From positions 1 to 53,396 of the forward strand of contig JAGYIG010000023.1 in NCBI GenBank assembly GCA_018402455.1: a stretch of DNA of 53,396 bases. The letters run 5' to 3'. The notes under the pieces are model-generated. The model searched no databases and was not told the origin of the DNA. It saw only the letters and a program-made list of their open reading frames with translations. The number at the start of each line of letters is the position of its first letter. Positions within the stretch are counted from its first letter, which is position 1. Both the position numbers and the translations under genes were made by a program. Of this stretch, positions 1 through 9,388 are shown in pieces. The DNA is from Opitutaceae bacterium. GTDB lineage: Bacteria > Verrucomicrobiota > Verrucomicrobiia > Opitutales > Opitutaceae.

Positions 1-1583
1 TCCCGGCCGAGAAAGCCCCAGGGCGGCATCACGCCGCGGCCGTTGACGATGATGTCGATGGTTTCCGACCGGCTCAATCGCTCATCCAGATTGACCAGCG
101 AAGCGATGTTGGCCGCCGCGTTGCCCGCTCGATCCAGCCCGTGGCAGCCCACGCAGTTCTGCAGGTAAACCTGTTCACCGGGTGAGTCGGTCTGACCGGC
201 CTCCACCATCGTGAGAATCCAAGGCATCTCGTTGGCGTTGACGTAGAGAATGCCCGCGGGATCGACCGCGGCCCCACCCCACTCCCCCCCGCCGTCGAAA
301 CCGGGGTAGATGATGGTGCCCTGCGTACTCGGCGGGGCGAACGGCACATGCGGCCGGAGGCGCGCATACCGCTCCAGCACGGCGCGATGCGCGGCCGGAG
401 TGCGATCGGTGATGAGGTCGGGGGTGAAGACCTGTCGGGCAAACGGCGCGGGTTTGGTCGGCAGCGGCTGAGTCAGGGCCGAGACCTCGCCGGCCAAATC
501 GGAGCTGGGCACGGGCACCTCCTCGATCGGAAACAACGGTTCTCCCGTTTCCCGGTGGAACACAAAGACGTGTCCCGACTTGGTGATTTGCGCGACGGCG
601 GGGATGTCCTGCCCATCGCGTCGCACCGTGCAAAGCGTCGGTGGGGCCGGCAGGTCACGATCCCAAATATCGTGGCGCACCACCTGGTAGTGCCAGACCC
701 GCTCACCGGTGGCCGCGTCCAAAGCCAGCAGACAGTTGGCGTAGAGGTTGTCGCCGATGCGATCGCCCCCCCAGAAATCAAACGACGCCGATCCCGTGGG
801 ACAGAACACCAGTCCCCGTTCTTCGTCCAACGTCATGCCCGCCCACACGTTGGCACCACCCATGTAGGTCCACGCATCTTCCGGCCACGTTTCGTGACCG
901 GGCTCTCCGGGACGCGGAATGGTGTTGAACACCCAGACCAGCTCCCCCGTGCGCGTGCTGTAAGCCCGGATCGGACCCGGCGCGGCCGGGGCCGGCCCTT
1001 CGCCCAGACGCATCCCCATGATAATCAGGTCCCGATAAACCACCCCCGGCGTGTTCGCCTGCACGGCAAAGCCGGTGGCATCCAAACCCATGTCATTGGA
1101 CAGGTCGACAAATCCCCCATCACCAAAACTCTCGATCAGCTCTCCGGTGTCCGCATCCACCGCCTGCAACCACTTGCCCGCGCCGATCAAAATGCGCCGG
1201 TCGTCGCCCTCCGCCCACCACGCCAACCCCCGGTTCACCCCGGTCGCTTCCTTGGTCTGGTAGCGCCAAAGCTGCTGCCCGGTCGCGCCCTCGAGCGCCA
1301 CCAGGTCCAAACTCGGGGTCGTGGCATAAACGACCCCATCAATGATCAAAGGATTGCACTGGATCTGGGTCCGATCGCCCCGGGCATCGCCCGCCGACCA
1401 AGTCCACGCGACTTCCAACTGGTCCGCATTCGTCGGCGTGATTTGATCTAAAGTGGAAAAATGGGTCGCCGCTTTGTCGCCCAAATAGGCGGGCCAGTCG
1501 GCGCCCGAAGCCGGCACGGACCAACCACCGACAAAACTCCCAAAAGCCAACAGAACGGAAAAACAAGGGCGGGGCATGGGCAT
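1..1583 (-). CDS. PQQ-dependent quinoprotein dehydrogenase with C-terminal cytochrome c domain (3' end beyond window)
   Basis: This is a periplasmic alcohol/sugar dehydrogenase of the soluble or membrane-linked quinoprotein type, which oxidises its substrate with pyrroloquinoline quinone and passes electrons to haem. About 527 codons are inside the window and the frame is still open at base 1, so the C-terminus is missing. The start ATG at 1583 gives a hydrophobic leader (CFSVLLAFGSFVGG) followed by ADWPAYLGD, a typical mature start of a PQQ beta-propeller. Propeller-type repeats follow (for example VVYATTPSLDLVALEG and LLALDAATGERVW). Near residue 480 a haem-binding CVGCH motif opens a cytochrome c domain ending in GVMPPWGF. 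A nearby ATG two codons downstream is an equally possible start. The substrate cannot be told from sequence. It is transcribed divergently from the AraC gene. Confidence 0.85.
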   Translation of the reverse strand, partial: MPMPRPCFSVLLAFGSFVGGWSVPASGADWPAYLGDKAATHFSTLDQITPTNADQLEVAWTWSAGDARGDRTQIQCNPLIIDGVVYATTPSLDLVALEGATGQQLWRYQTKEATGVNRGLAWWAEGDDRRILIGAGKWLQAVDADTGELIESFGDGGFVDLSNDMGLDATGFAVQANTPGVVYRDLIIMGMRLGEGPAPAAPGPIRAYSTRTGELVWVFNTIPRPGEPGHETWPEDAWTYMGGANVWAGMTLDEERGLVFCPTGSASFDFWGGDRIGDNLYANCLLALDAATGERVWHYQVVRHDIWDRDLPAPPTLCTVRRDGQDIPAVAQITKSGHVFVFHRETGEPLFPIEEVPVPSSDLAGEVSALTQPLPTKPAPFARQVFTPDLITDRTPAAHRAVLERYARLRPHVPFAPPSTQGTIIYPGFDGGGEWGGAAVDPAGILYVNANEMPWILTMVEAGQTDSPGEQVYLQNCVGCHGLDRAGNAAANIASLVNLDERLSRSETIDIIVNGRGVMPPWGFLGR

Positions 1584-1696
1584 GAATCCAGACGCAACGG
1601 GAAGAAGCTCCAAGCGTGAAAATGCCTACCGTTAAGTAATATGAACCCGGCAAGAGCTGGTCCCACTAAGCGCACTGACCCCCAACAAGCAGGACT

Positions 1697-1707
1697 AATC
1701 TTAGATT
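1697..1707. promoter_or_regulatory. Short palindrome in the PQQ dehydrogenase/araC divergent spacer
   Basis: AATCTTAGATT is a perfect 5+1+5 palindrome in the 249-base spacer between the divergent PQQ dehydrogenase and AraC genes. It is in an AT-richer patch of an otherwise GC-rich spacer, so a regulator site is possible. An 11-base palindrome alone is weak evidence. Confidence 0.25.
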
Positions 1708-1832
1708 GGTTTCGAATTCGCCATCCTCCCGTTGCATCGACCGGAGATTCGTTTTCCCTATCACAGATCCCCAGCGCTGGAGGCGGCTCTCCCTTCCCTC
1801 CGGTAAACCCCAGCCCCTCCTCCCCTCAGCTC

Positions 1833-2843
1833 ATGAAAGAGCGCCACGTCCTGGCCAGTTCCTGCCCCGGCAAACCAATCGACCTGCACGATCGCGCGGC
1901 CATGCGTGAGCTGTTTGCCACAAGCATCGCGGCGGCCGAGCGCGGCCTCCTGCCCCTGCGCATTCCCAAACCGGCCGGCCTGCTGTCGAAGCGCAAGGAC
2001 ATGCACTTTCACTTTCGACCGGAGCTGTTCATGCAGATTCACGGCAGCACGGAGTTTCGATTCCCCAAGGAGACCATCACCGTCAATTCCGGGGAGCTGC
2101 TGATCGTGCCCGCGGGTCTGCCCCACGGCGAACAGATCTTCCGCGACGATTTCGGGCGCTTTCGCAATCTGGTCGCCGGTTTCTACAGCCACACCCTGAG
2201 CCTGCACTTCGCCCATGAGGTGGCCCCCGGGCGACCCGACATCGAGAAGATTGAGTTTTTTGAGGCCCCCAACCTGGAAACCTTCACCCTCCTCACCAAT
2301 CAATTGGTCAGCGCCTACCATATGCGGAGCCCCGCCCGGGACGCGCTGCTCAAGGGGTTCTCGATCGCCGTGTTGGGCATGTTTCAAAACCTCGTGGAAA
2401 CCGATGGGGGATCGCTCGAGGGAAACATCGGCAAGGTGCTTCAGGTCAAGTGGATTGTTCGGGAGCAGTTTTCCAACCCCAGCCTGAACGTGAAAAACAT
2501 CGCCGAGCGGCTGCAGTGCTCCCCGGACTACCTCTCGCATCTCTTCCACACGGAGACCGGCGAAAAACTGATCCACTACATTCAGCGGGTTCGCATCCAA
2601 AGTGCGGTGATGGCGCTGGAATCCACCCCACTGTATATTTCTGAGATCGCTTACGCCTCCGGTTTCTCCGATCCCGCCTACTTCGCCCGCGTCTTTAAAA
2701 AGCACCGGGGCGAGTCCCCGGCCGAATTTCGCGAGCGCTTGGATAAGGCCCGGCAGGAAAAGGATGAAGACCCCAAAACGATTTACTACGACCGCGTGGA
2801 CTTCACCCCGGGGGCTCCGGTTTCCGGGCTCAAGTCGACTTGA
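1833..2843 (+). CDS. AraC-family transcriptional regulator
   Basis: The 336-residue protein has an N-terminal cupin-like effector domain (roughly residues 40-110, with HFHFRPELFMQIHG and the double-psi style PAGLPHGEQ) and a C-terminal double helix-turn-helix (roughly residues 220-315, with NIAERLQCSPDYLSHLF and ISEIAYASGFSDPAYFARVFKKH), the classic AraC/XylS arrangement. I chose the ATG at 1833 because the upstream in-frame extension to 1641 is proline/serine-rich and does not look like protein. It lies beside the maltodextrin locus and is convergent with the sugar transporter gene, so control of that locus is an inference from position only. The effector is unknown. Confidence 0.88.
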   Translation: MKERHVLASSCPGKPIDLHDRAAMRELFATSIAAAERGLLPLRIPKPAGLLSKRKDMHFHFRPELFMQIHGSTEFRFPKETITVNSGELLIVPAGLPHGEQIFRDDFGRFRNLVAGFYSHTLSLHFAHEVAPGRPDIEKIEFFEAPNLETFTLLTNQLVSAYHMRSPARDALLKGFSIAVLGMFQNLVETDGGSLEGNIGKVLQVKWIVREQFSNPSLNVKNIAERLQCSPDYLSHLFHTETGEKLIHYIQRVRIQSAVMALESTPLYISEIAYASGFSDPAYFARVFKKHRGESPAEFRERLDKARQEKDEDPKTIYYDRVDFTPGAPVSGLKST

Positions 2844-2867
2844 GCGCCGATCAAACGACCGGCGCTC
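2842..2867 (+). terminator. Candidate hairpin terminator of the araC gene
   Basis: GAGCGCCG and CGGCGCTC form a perfect 8-bp stem around a 10-base loop, starting inside the araC stop codon. No long T run follows, so intrinsic termination would be weak. Confidence 0.45.
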
Positions 2868-3046
2868 GAGCATTTCCCGAGAGACGGACGCCGGGCTTGG
2901 TGAAACCCCTGCAGCGGAGGGGCAGCCTCCTCAACAACCCTGCCTTTGGACGGGTCGCTCAACACCGTTACCACCGCAAAAATGTCCCTTGCCTGGCGCT
3001 CCAACGTAGCCGTCCCCCGGTTGCCAAAGGTCCAAATTAAAAGGTG

Positions 3047-4360
3047 CTAGGCCGTTTCTGATTTCGGCACCAACCCGACCAACAGCACAGCGGCCAGGAT
3101 CATGGCAAGCCCGCCTCCGATCACGATGGGCATGGCGGCACCATCGAAGAAACGCTCGACGATCGGTCCCAGCAGGGTGGCGGCCAAAATCTGGGGCAAT
3201 ACGATGAAGTAATTGAACACCCCCATAAAAAATCCCATGCGATCGGCGGGCAGCACATTCGAAAGCATGGCATACGGGAGGGCCAGAATGCTGGCCCAGG
3301 CGATACCGACCAGGACCATCGCGATCATCAGCGAACCGGCACTGGGCAGGAACCCAATCGAAGCCAGTCCCACCCCGCCGCTGATCAGGCACCAGAAGTG
3401 GACCGTTCGCGAAGGAAACCGCTTCACCAAAGCGATGAGGATAAACGCGAAACCAAACGCGACCCCGTTGTAGACCGACATGCACAGTCCGCCCCACTCC
3501 ACGCCCTGTTGGTAACCCGGGGAAGCGGGATCCGCGTCGAAAAATGCGGCTGTTATCGCGGGCGTGAAGTAGATCCACATGCAAAACAACCCCAGCCACG
3601 TGAAGAACTGCACGACGGCGAGTCGCTTCATCAGCAACGGCATGCCAAAAAAACCTTTCCAGATCTCGCGGACCGCCGCCCCCACCCCCGCGGTGCGGCG
3701 TTTCTCGGCCTTGAACGCCGCCAGATCCGGCGGCGGACGCTCCCGGGTAGTGAGGATGGTGTAGAGCACGGCGACGAAAAACACGACCGCTCCCACGTAA
3801 AAGGACAGGTGCACCGTCCGGGGGATGGCATTGCCGTTTTCGCCGGTGCCCGCCTCCATGCCAAAGACGTTGGTCAACATCCAGGGCAATGACATCGACA
3901 GAACCGCCCCGAGACCGATCAACAGACTCTGCATGGAAAAGCCCACCTTGCGTTGCTCCTCGGGCAACAGATCCCCCACAAAAGCCCGAAAGGGTTCCAT
4001 GGTGACATTTACCGAGGCGTCCAGAATCCACAGCAGTCCTGCCGCCATCCAGAGGGTCGAGGAATTCGGCATGGCGATGAGAGCAAGGCTGGCGAGGACC
4101 GCCCCAACCAAAAAATACGGCCGACGTCGACCGAGTCGCGTCCAAGTCCGATCGCTGTAGTAGCCAATGATCGGTTGCACCACCAACCCGGTGACCGGGG
4201 CCGCCAGCCACAGGATGGGCAACTGACTTTTATCGGCGCCTAAAAACTGGTAGATGGCACTCATGTTGGCCATCTGCAGCCCCCACCCAAACTGGATGCC
4301 CAGAAAGCCGAAACTCATGTTCCAGATCGCGGGCAGAGACATGCGGGGCGGGGTATTCAT
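3047..4360 (-). CDS. MFS sugar (maltose/sucrose-type, SLC45/GPH-like) transporter
   Basis: The 437-residue protein has about twelve hydrophobic segments and the loop 2-3 signature DRTWTRLGRRRPY (residues 70-82), characteristic of the SLC45/sucrose:proton symporter branch of the major facilitator superfamily. It most likely carries maltose or short maltodextrins across the inner membrane. Its ATG overlaps the malQ stop codon as ATGA (4357-4360), so the two are translationally coupled in a TonB receptor, malQ, transporter order. The sugar is inferred from this linkage; sucrose or another disaccharide cannot be excluded from the sequence alone. Confidence 0.85.
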   Translation of the reverse strand: MNTPPRMSLPAIWNMSFGFLGIQFGWGLQMANMSAIYQFLGADKSQLPILWLAAPVTGLVVQPIIGYYSDRTWTRLGRRRPYFLVGAVLASLALIAMPNSSTLWMAAGLLWILDASVNVTMEPFRAFVGDLLPEEQRKVGFSMQSLLIGLGAVLSMSLPWMLTNVFGMEAGTGENGNAIPRTVHLSFYVGAVVFFVAVLYTILTTRERPPPDLAAFKAEKRRTAGVGAAVREIWKGFFGMPLLMKRLAVVQFFTWLGLFCMWIYFTPAITAAFFDADPASPGYQQGVEWGGLCMSVYNGVAFGFAFILIALVKRFPSRTVHFWCLISGGVGLASIGFLPSAGSLMIAMVLVGIAWASILALPYAMLSNVLPADRMGFFMGVFNYFIVLPQILAATLLGPIVERFFDGAAMPIVIGGGLAMILAAVLLVGLVPKSETA

Positions 4361-5988
4361 GATGTCAGGGAGGTGGTGATACGGGAGGGGGCGGAAACGG
4401 CCACTGCCGGCGGCAAGGCATCGGGGGGAGCGCTGTAATCTCGCTGTTTATCATCGCCCGTGCGATCGAAGAGTTCACGCCACTGGCGCAAAATATCGCC
4501 CCGTTCGACGGCCAGCGCGCTCAACTGCTCCCGCGTGTAGCGCCACTGCCAATTCCCCGCGACGGTGCCGGGGCGGTTGAGCCGAGCGGAGGCGGGCAGA
4601 TCAAACAGGTCCTGCAGGGGGATCACGGCGAGGCGCGAGGCGGAGGCCAAGGCCGCTCGAATGAGGGGCCAGGCCGAATCGGCATCCACATCGACGCCAA
4701 AATAAGCGGCGACCAACTCGCGGTGATCGCGGTCAAGGCCGGCGAGCCAACCGCGGGTGGTGTTGTTATCGTGAGTGCCCGGATAGACCACCGTGTCCCG
4801 GTCAAAGAAGTGGGGCAGGTTCACGTTGTTGTCGTCATGGCCGTAGCCAAACTGGAGGATTTTCATTCCCGGCAACCCCGCCGCCCGACGCAGCGCCACC
4901 ACGCCCGCATTGATGTAGCCCAGATCCTCCGCGATCAAACAGGCCCCGGGGAGCGCCTCGGCAATGGCGGTGAAGAACGTGAGCCCCGGCCCCGCGATCC
5001 ATTTTCCGCGACGGGCATCGACCGCATCCATCGGAATCTCCCAAAAATCATGGAAGCCCCGAAAGTGATCCAGGCGCACGACATCGCACATTTGAAAGGC
5101 GGCGCCCAGTCGTTTGATCCACCAGTCGTAGCCCGTCTGTTTGAGGTAATCCCAATCGTAGAGCGGGTTGCCCCAGCATTGCCCCCGATCGGAAAAATAG
5201 TCCGGCGGCACTCCGGCAATGGCTTCCGGCACGCCCGCGGCGTCGATGCGAAACACCTCCCGCCAGCGCCACGTATCGGCACTGTCGAGCGCCACAAAAA
5301 TGGGAAGATCTCCAATGATCGAAACCCCGCCTTGCTGAGCGTAATCCCGGAGGGCCTGCCACTGCCGAATGAACACAAACTGATAAAACCGTTGCCGGCG
5401 GGCCTCGGCCGCCGCCGAGTTGGGCAAGGTCTGTTCGATTCCCGGTTGCCAATCCCGCCACTGTTCCGGCCACAACCGCCACGGGTGCCCCCCGAAGCGG
5501 TGTTTGAGCGCCATGAACGCCGCGTAGGAGGGTAGCCAGTCCGCGTGCGCATCTTCAAAGGCTTGCAGCGCCGCCATCCCGCCCCACGGGGCCGCTTCGC
5601 CCTGCTCCACAAAGCGCGCATGGGCCAGCGAGAGGACCGGCCAAAATTCCTGATAGAGGTCCCCATAATCCACCTTCTCGGCCGGCAGCGCTCGCAGGCG
5701 ATCCAGCTCGACCGCACCCAACAGCCCCACCGCCACCAACTCATCAAGATCAATGAAGTAGGGGTTGCCCGCGAAACTGGAGAACGACTGGTAGGGCGAG
5801 TCCCCAAAGCCGGTGGGGCCGACCGGACAGATCTGCCAGTATTGGAATCCCGTGGAGCTGAGAAAATCGATCAGCTCACGGGCGCCTTGGCCGAGGTTAC
5901 CAATGCCAAACTCGCCGGGCAGGGTCGACAACGGGGCTAACACTCCGGCCGAACGGCGGCGCAACCATGAAGGGTCAGGGGGAGTCAC
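4357..5988 (-). CDS. malQ: 4-alpha-glucanotransferase (amylomaltase, GH77)
   Basis: This cytoplasmic enzyme disproportionates maltodextrins by moving glucan chains between acceptors. The 543-residue protein begins, after a short basic lead, with the family motif SAGVLAPLSTLPGEFGIG and carries the GH77 catalytic residues in context: nucleophile Asp307 in VVRLDHFRGF, acid/base Glu354 in LIAEDLG, and Asp407 in PGTHDNNTT. Length and motif order match family MalQ without an extra N-terminal carbohydrate-binding domain. The start is GTG at 5988, the only start that keeps the whole conserved N-terminus. It overlaps the downstream transporter gene by four bases and follows the TonB receptor after a 152-base spacer that contains a long hairpin. 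Confidence 0.95.
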   Translation of the reverse strand: MTPPDPSWLRRRSAGVLAPLSTLPGEFGIGNLGQGARELIDFLSSTGFQYWQICPVGPTGFGDSPYQSFSSFAGNPYFIDLDELVAVGLLGAVELDRLRALPAEKVDYGDLYQEFWPVLSLAHARFVEQGEAAPWGGMAALQAFEDAHADWLPSYAAFMALKHRFGGHPWRLWPEQWRDWQPGIEQTLPNSAAAEARRQRFYQFVFIRQWQALRDYAQQGGVSIIGDLPIFVALDSADTWRWREVFRIDAAGVPEAIAGVPPDYFSDRGQCWGNPLYDWDYLKQTGYDWWIKRLGAAFQMCDVVRLDHFRGFHDFWEIPMDAVDARRGKWIAGPGLTFFTAIAEALPGACLIAEDLGYINAGVVALRRAAGLPGMKILQFGYGHDDNNVNLPHFFDRDTVVYPGTHDNNTTRGWLAGLDRDHRELVAAYFGVDVDADSAWPLIRAALASASRLAVIPLQDLFDLPASARLNRPGTVAGNWQWRYTREQLSALAVERGDILRQWRELFDRTGDDKQRDYSAPPDALPPAVAVSAPSRITTSLTS

Positions 5989-6024
5989 AAAAAGTCTTTC
6001 GAAAAGGGTTGGAAATGGGGATGC

Positions 6025-6074
6025 GGAGGTGATCCGTGAAGAGGGCCCTCCCGCCCTCTTCGCGGATCACCTCC
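6025..6074 (-). repeat. Long inverted repeat (about 22-bp imperfect stem) between the TonB receptor gene and malQ
   Basis: The arms GGAGGTGATCCG..GAGGGC and GCCCTC..CGGATCACCTCC pair over about 22 bp with one central mismatch and a six-base loop. A smaller hairpin GGGGTG-ATC-CACCCC follows immediately toward the receptor gene, and the core GGTGATCC occurs three times in the spacer. There is no T tract, so an intercistronic RNA-stability or attenuation element is more likely than a simple terminator. Confidence 0.55.
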
Positions 6075-6140
6075 CGGCTCCCGCGGACGCGGGCACCGGG
6101 GGTGATCCACCCCGCGTGGTTTCTCTACCGGACCTCTGAC

Positions 6141-8894
6141 CTAGAACTGGTAGGAGAAACCAAGGGAGTAGGAAGCGCCATAGGTCTGGTAGTTGATGAC
6201 CTTCCGGGGATCGTTGCCGTCGTAGGTGACCAGCGGCTCATCCGTGAGGTTGTAGGCTTGCAGGAAAACCGACATACCCTCGGCCAGACCTTGCTGAAAG
6301 GTGTAGCTGATCTGGGCATCGACCACGGACTCCGGCTGCGCGACGGAGAAACCGCCATTCGGATTGACATCTCCCCCGGGGTTCGGCGGACCGAACGTGG
6401 TGATGTATTGACGGTTCTCCGAACGGTAGCGCTGACTCAAACGGGCCGAAAATCCCCGGCGCTCGTAATAGACCGTCGCGTTGGTGACGTGGCGGGACAG
6501 GCCGGCGATCGGAGCGGTGCCATTGCCCGGTCCCCAGGGCTCGACTTCGCTGTCCGTGTAGGCGCCGCCCAGAATAAGGCCAAAACCGCGCAGGTCCGGG
6601 TTGATCAACTCACTGGCGAGCGAGAGGGTGAACTCGAGGCCGGAGATATTGCCCCCATCGCCGTTGACGGGCTGGGAGATCGAGCCGCCGCTCTGGGCTG
6701 GATTGCCGCCGCCCGGCACCGGATAACTGCTGAAGTCCGCAAAGTTGCTCTGCTCGTAGATGTAGTTTTTCAGGTCCTTGTTGAAGGCCGCCAAGGCAAC
6801 GTAGCCGCGGCTGTCCTTGAAGTATTTTTCGATCGCAAGGTCGACTGAGTCGGACTCCCACGGCTGCAACAAACCGTTGCCGCCGCCGCCACTCCACGGG
6901 CTGCGGGAAGGATCGGTGGAGGACTCCAACGTCGGGTCATATCCCCAGGAGCGGGAAGCCCGCATATCATACATCCGGGGGCGCGCGATCTGCCGGGCCG
7001 CGCTGAAGCGCACGTAGAGGTCGTTGCCGAAATCAAACGTCAGATTGAGGCTGGGGGCGAAGTCGTCATAGGTGTCGCCTTCGGTGACCTCGGTGAGTTG
7101 GTTGCCGTTGGCCGAGCGCCCTTCGGACTGCTGGTCCGTATTCAGGTAACGCAGGCCGAGCGTGCCCGACATCATCACGTTGCCGAGAGCGCGCTCGAAG
7201 GCGCCCTGCACGTAGAGCTGACCCACCTTTTCGCGAATCTGGTAACGATTGGCTACGATCCCGGTGTCGGTGTTGGGGGTGAAGCCATAGACGCCGTTGT
7301 TCCAAGCCGCCAGCGGGTCGTAGGCGTAGATTTCGCCCACCCCGAGGAAGCCCATGTCCGTCGTGCCGATTTGCGGCGGCAGCGGCAGGGTGAGCTCACC
7401 GTTCGGGCTGTGGATGTAGCCTGAGGGATTTTCACCATCGCGCTTGTAGCGGTCGGTGTAGCTCGCACCGATCTTAACCGCATTGAAGAAGTTGTCTTCG
7501 ATCTCGTGAATCGTGCTGAGTTGGAACTGCCCCAGCTCATCCTTGGCCCTGAAGCCCTTGGCGTAGCCATACATGCCGTTACCCGGCAGGGAGTCGGGTC
7601 CCCAGCCTTGGGGATCCGTGAGGCGCAACACGGAACCGTCCGCGTAGTTCAGGTTCGGCGTGATGGTCGGGATTTGTCCCGGCGTGTTCTGAATGCGCAT
7701 GGTGTCGGGCGTGGCTGGCGGCGTCACGTTGCCGCGCAGGCCGAGGCCGGACCAGGTTTCGAGATTGAAGTCATCGCGGGTCACGGTGGAGTAGCTGGCA
7801 TCAAAGGTGATGGGCCACGCGGATTCCTTGCCTACGACGATATTCCAGCCGATCGAGAGCGGATCAGCATCGCGGTCGAACACGTCGTTGCGCACCACCG
7901 GTTGCACGTTGGTCATGGTCGCATCGGTGATCAGTCCGTCGGACACCGTGAAGCCGGGCTGCATCTGGGCTCCGCTCCAAATCAGCGGGATTTCCATGCC
8001 ACGCAGGAGTTGCCGCTCCCCAAACTTCGAAACGAACACATCGATGGAGGTCTCCACATTGTCGTTGGGGCGGAACTCGAGCGTCGCCATGATGCTGTCC
8101 CGATCCAACACACTGTTGCGAACATAGGACTTGGTGCCGCCCAGGCCGAGGTCACCATTCCCATTGGTCGGGTAACCCCACGCCTGAAACTGCTCACCGG
8201 CAAAGGGTTTGCTAGAGTGGGAAAAACCCACCGCGATGCCGACCGTGCCGGCGTCGTTTTGATCAATGTAGGAGACGCTGAGGCGTTGACCGGTGGAGTC
8301 GATCCCCGGGGTCAGCTCGCCCATTTCGTTCCATTCAAAGTAGCCATTGACCGCCACGACTCGCTTGGAACGATCCAGCGGACGGATGGTCTGCAGGTCG
8401 ATCGTGCCCGCCAGCCCCTGGCCAATGAGGTCCGCCTCGGCTGTCTTGTAAACCATGACCGAATTGAGCAGGTCCGCCGGATATTGATCGTATTCGATCG
8501 CCCGATTGAGGCCGGTCGAAACCTGCTCCCGGCCGTTCAGCAGGCCCGTGCTAAAATCTCCCGTGAGACCGCGGATGCTGATGGCTTGAGAGCGACCGTT
8601 GGTGCGCTGGGTGGTGAGACCCGTGAGCCGGGTCAGGGAATCAGCGATGGAGATATCGGGCAATTTGCCGATGTCCTCGGCGGAGATGACTTCCGCGATG
8701 GTCTTCTGCTGCTGCTTGACTTCGGCTGCAGCCGCGAGGCTACCGCTGAAACCGCCGGTGACCTCGAAGGCATCCATTACGACGACATCGTCGTCGGATG
8801 ACTCGGTCCCGTTGGACTGGGCGAACCCAGTGGCGCTGATGCCCAGGGCAAGGGCCACCGACAGCGCGAGTCGGCTAGGGTTTATCGTGTTCAT
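6141..8894 (-). CDS. TonB-dependent outer-membrane receptor, probable maltodextrin importer
   Basis: The 917-residue outer-membrane receptor has a cleavable signal peptide (LALSVALALGISATGFAQ), a probable TonB box (VVVMDAFEV, residues 30-40), a plug domain (residues about 50-165, with ISAEDIGKLPDISIADSL and ISIRGL) and a large beta-barrel ending in the aromatic C-terminus LGFSYQF. The plug sequence is of the Xanthomonas/Caulobacter carbohydrate-receptor type, and no SusD gene is present. I took the ATG at 8894 because it starts the signal peptide; the 46 upstream in-frame residues are not family-like. It lies between a secreted amylase and malQ on the same strand, so uptake of starch fragments is the best inference. 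Confidence 0.92.
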   Translation of the reverse strand: MNTINPSRLALSVALALGISATGFAQSNGTESSDDDVVVMDAFEVTGGFSGSLAAAAEVKQQQKTIAEVISAEDIGKLPDISIADSLTRLTGLTTQRTNGRSQAISIRGLTGDFSTGLLNGREQVSTGLNRAIEYDQYPADLLNSVMVYKTAEADLIGQGLAGTIDLQTIRPLDRSKRVVAVNGYFEWNEMGELTPGIDSTGQRLSVSYIDQNDAGTVGIAVGFSHSSKPFAGEQFQAWGYPTNGNGDLGLGGTKSYVRNSVLDRDSIMATLEFRPNDNVETSIDVFVSKFGERQLLRGMEIPLIWSGAQMQPGFTVSDGLITDATMTNVQPVVRNDVFDRDADPLSIGWNIVVGKESAWPITFDASYSTVTRDDFNLETWSGLGLRGNVTPPATPDTMRIQNTPGQIPTITPNLNYADGSVLRLTDPQGWGPDSLPGNGMYGYAKGFRAKDELGQFQLSTIHEIEDNFFNAVKIGASYTDRYKRDGENPSGYIHSPNGELTLPLPPQIGTTDMGFLGVGEIYAYDPLAAWNNGVYGFTPNTDTGIVANRYQIREKVGQLYVQGAFERALGNVMMSGTLGLRYLNTDQQSEGRSANGNQLTEVTEGDTYDDFAPSLNLTFDFGNDLYVRFSAARQIARPRMYDMRASRSWGYDPTLESSTDPSRSPWSGGGGNGLLQPWESDSVDLAIEKYFKDSRGYVALAAFNKDLKNYIYEQSNFADFSSYPVPGGGNPAQSGGSISQPVNGDGGNISGLEFTLSLASELINPDLRGFGLILGGAYTDSEVEPWGPGNGTAPIAGLSRHVTNATVYYERRGFSARLSQRYRSENRQYITTFGPPNPGGDVNPNGGFSVAQPESVVDAQISYTFQQGLAEGMSVFLQAYNLTDEPLVTYDGNDPRKVINYQTYGASYSLGFSYQF

Positions 8895-9329
8895 GAGTTG
8901 TAGTTTTGGAATCCAAAGAAGACGCTTCGGTGAACCGCCGTCGCGCGTTCTGGGGAAAGGGTTGGGGGTGATTAACGCGATTTGCGCTGTGTCGTTAAAG
9001 TGACGAAGGCCCTCAGAAAAATCTACCGTCAAACCCTCGATTAACCTGATATGGATAGGACTATTCTTTGATAATGACGGATCCGAAGTTGGAATCCTTC
9101 CTCACGGTGGCGGTCCGATTTTTCAGTCTTGTTTCCGTTTCACCTCGCCCGCATCTGATTCGTCCTAGTGGACTAAGTTTTGTCGCATCTACCTCTGATT
9201 GATAAGCATATCTGATGACTACACGGGGCTCAGGTCCCTCGATCCCCGAGTTTTTGATCCCGGTTTAAGGGAGCTGATTTTCCCGGTTGCCTCCTCCTCG
9301 ACTGAGGCGCACAAAACAGTGACGACGAA
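8895..9329. other. 435-base non-coding stretch upstream of the TonB receptor gene
   Basis: I see no convincing gene here. On the minus strand it is the 5' region of the receptor gene and is locally AT-richer around 9040-9080 and 9170-9220. A TTGACG hexamer occurs on the minus strand near 9030, but I could not pair it with a convincing -10 element. The receptor promoter and its sugar-responsive operator are expected here. Confidence 0.4.
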
Positions 9330-9358
9330 GGCCGGACCCCGGCTCGGGGAATCCGGCC
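9330..9358 (-). terminator. Strong hairpin downstream of the amylase gene
   Basis: GGCCGGA-CCCCG-GCT-CGGGG-AA-TCCGGCC folds into a 7-bp outer and 5-bp inner stem, 31 bases past the amylase stop codon on the minus strand. A short T run (TGTTTTG) lies about 13 bases further on. It probably separates amylase transcription from the receptor gene. Confidence 0.5.
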
Positions 9359-9388
9359 AAATCCGATCAAAAAACCGAGGGTGAAGCG

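Noticed and set aside
7506..8801. Long plus-strand open frame (431 codons) opposite the TonB receptor gene
   Set aside because: It mirrors the codon structure of the receptor gene, has no recognisable motifs, and such antisense frames are common in high-GC DNA.
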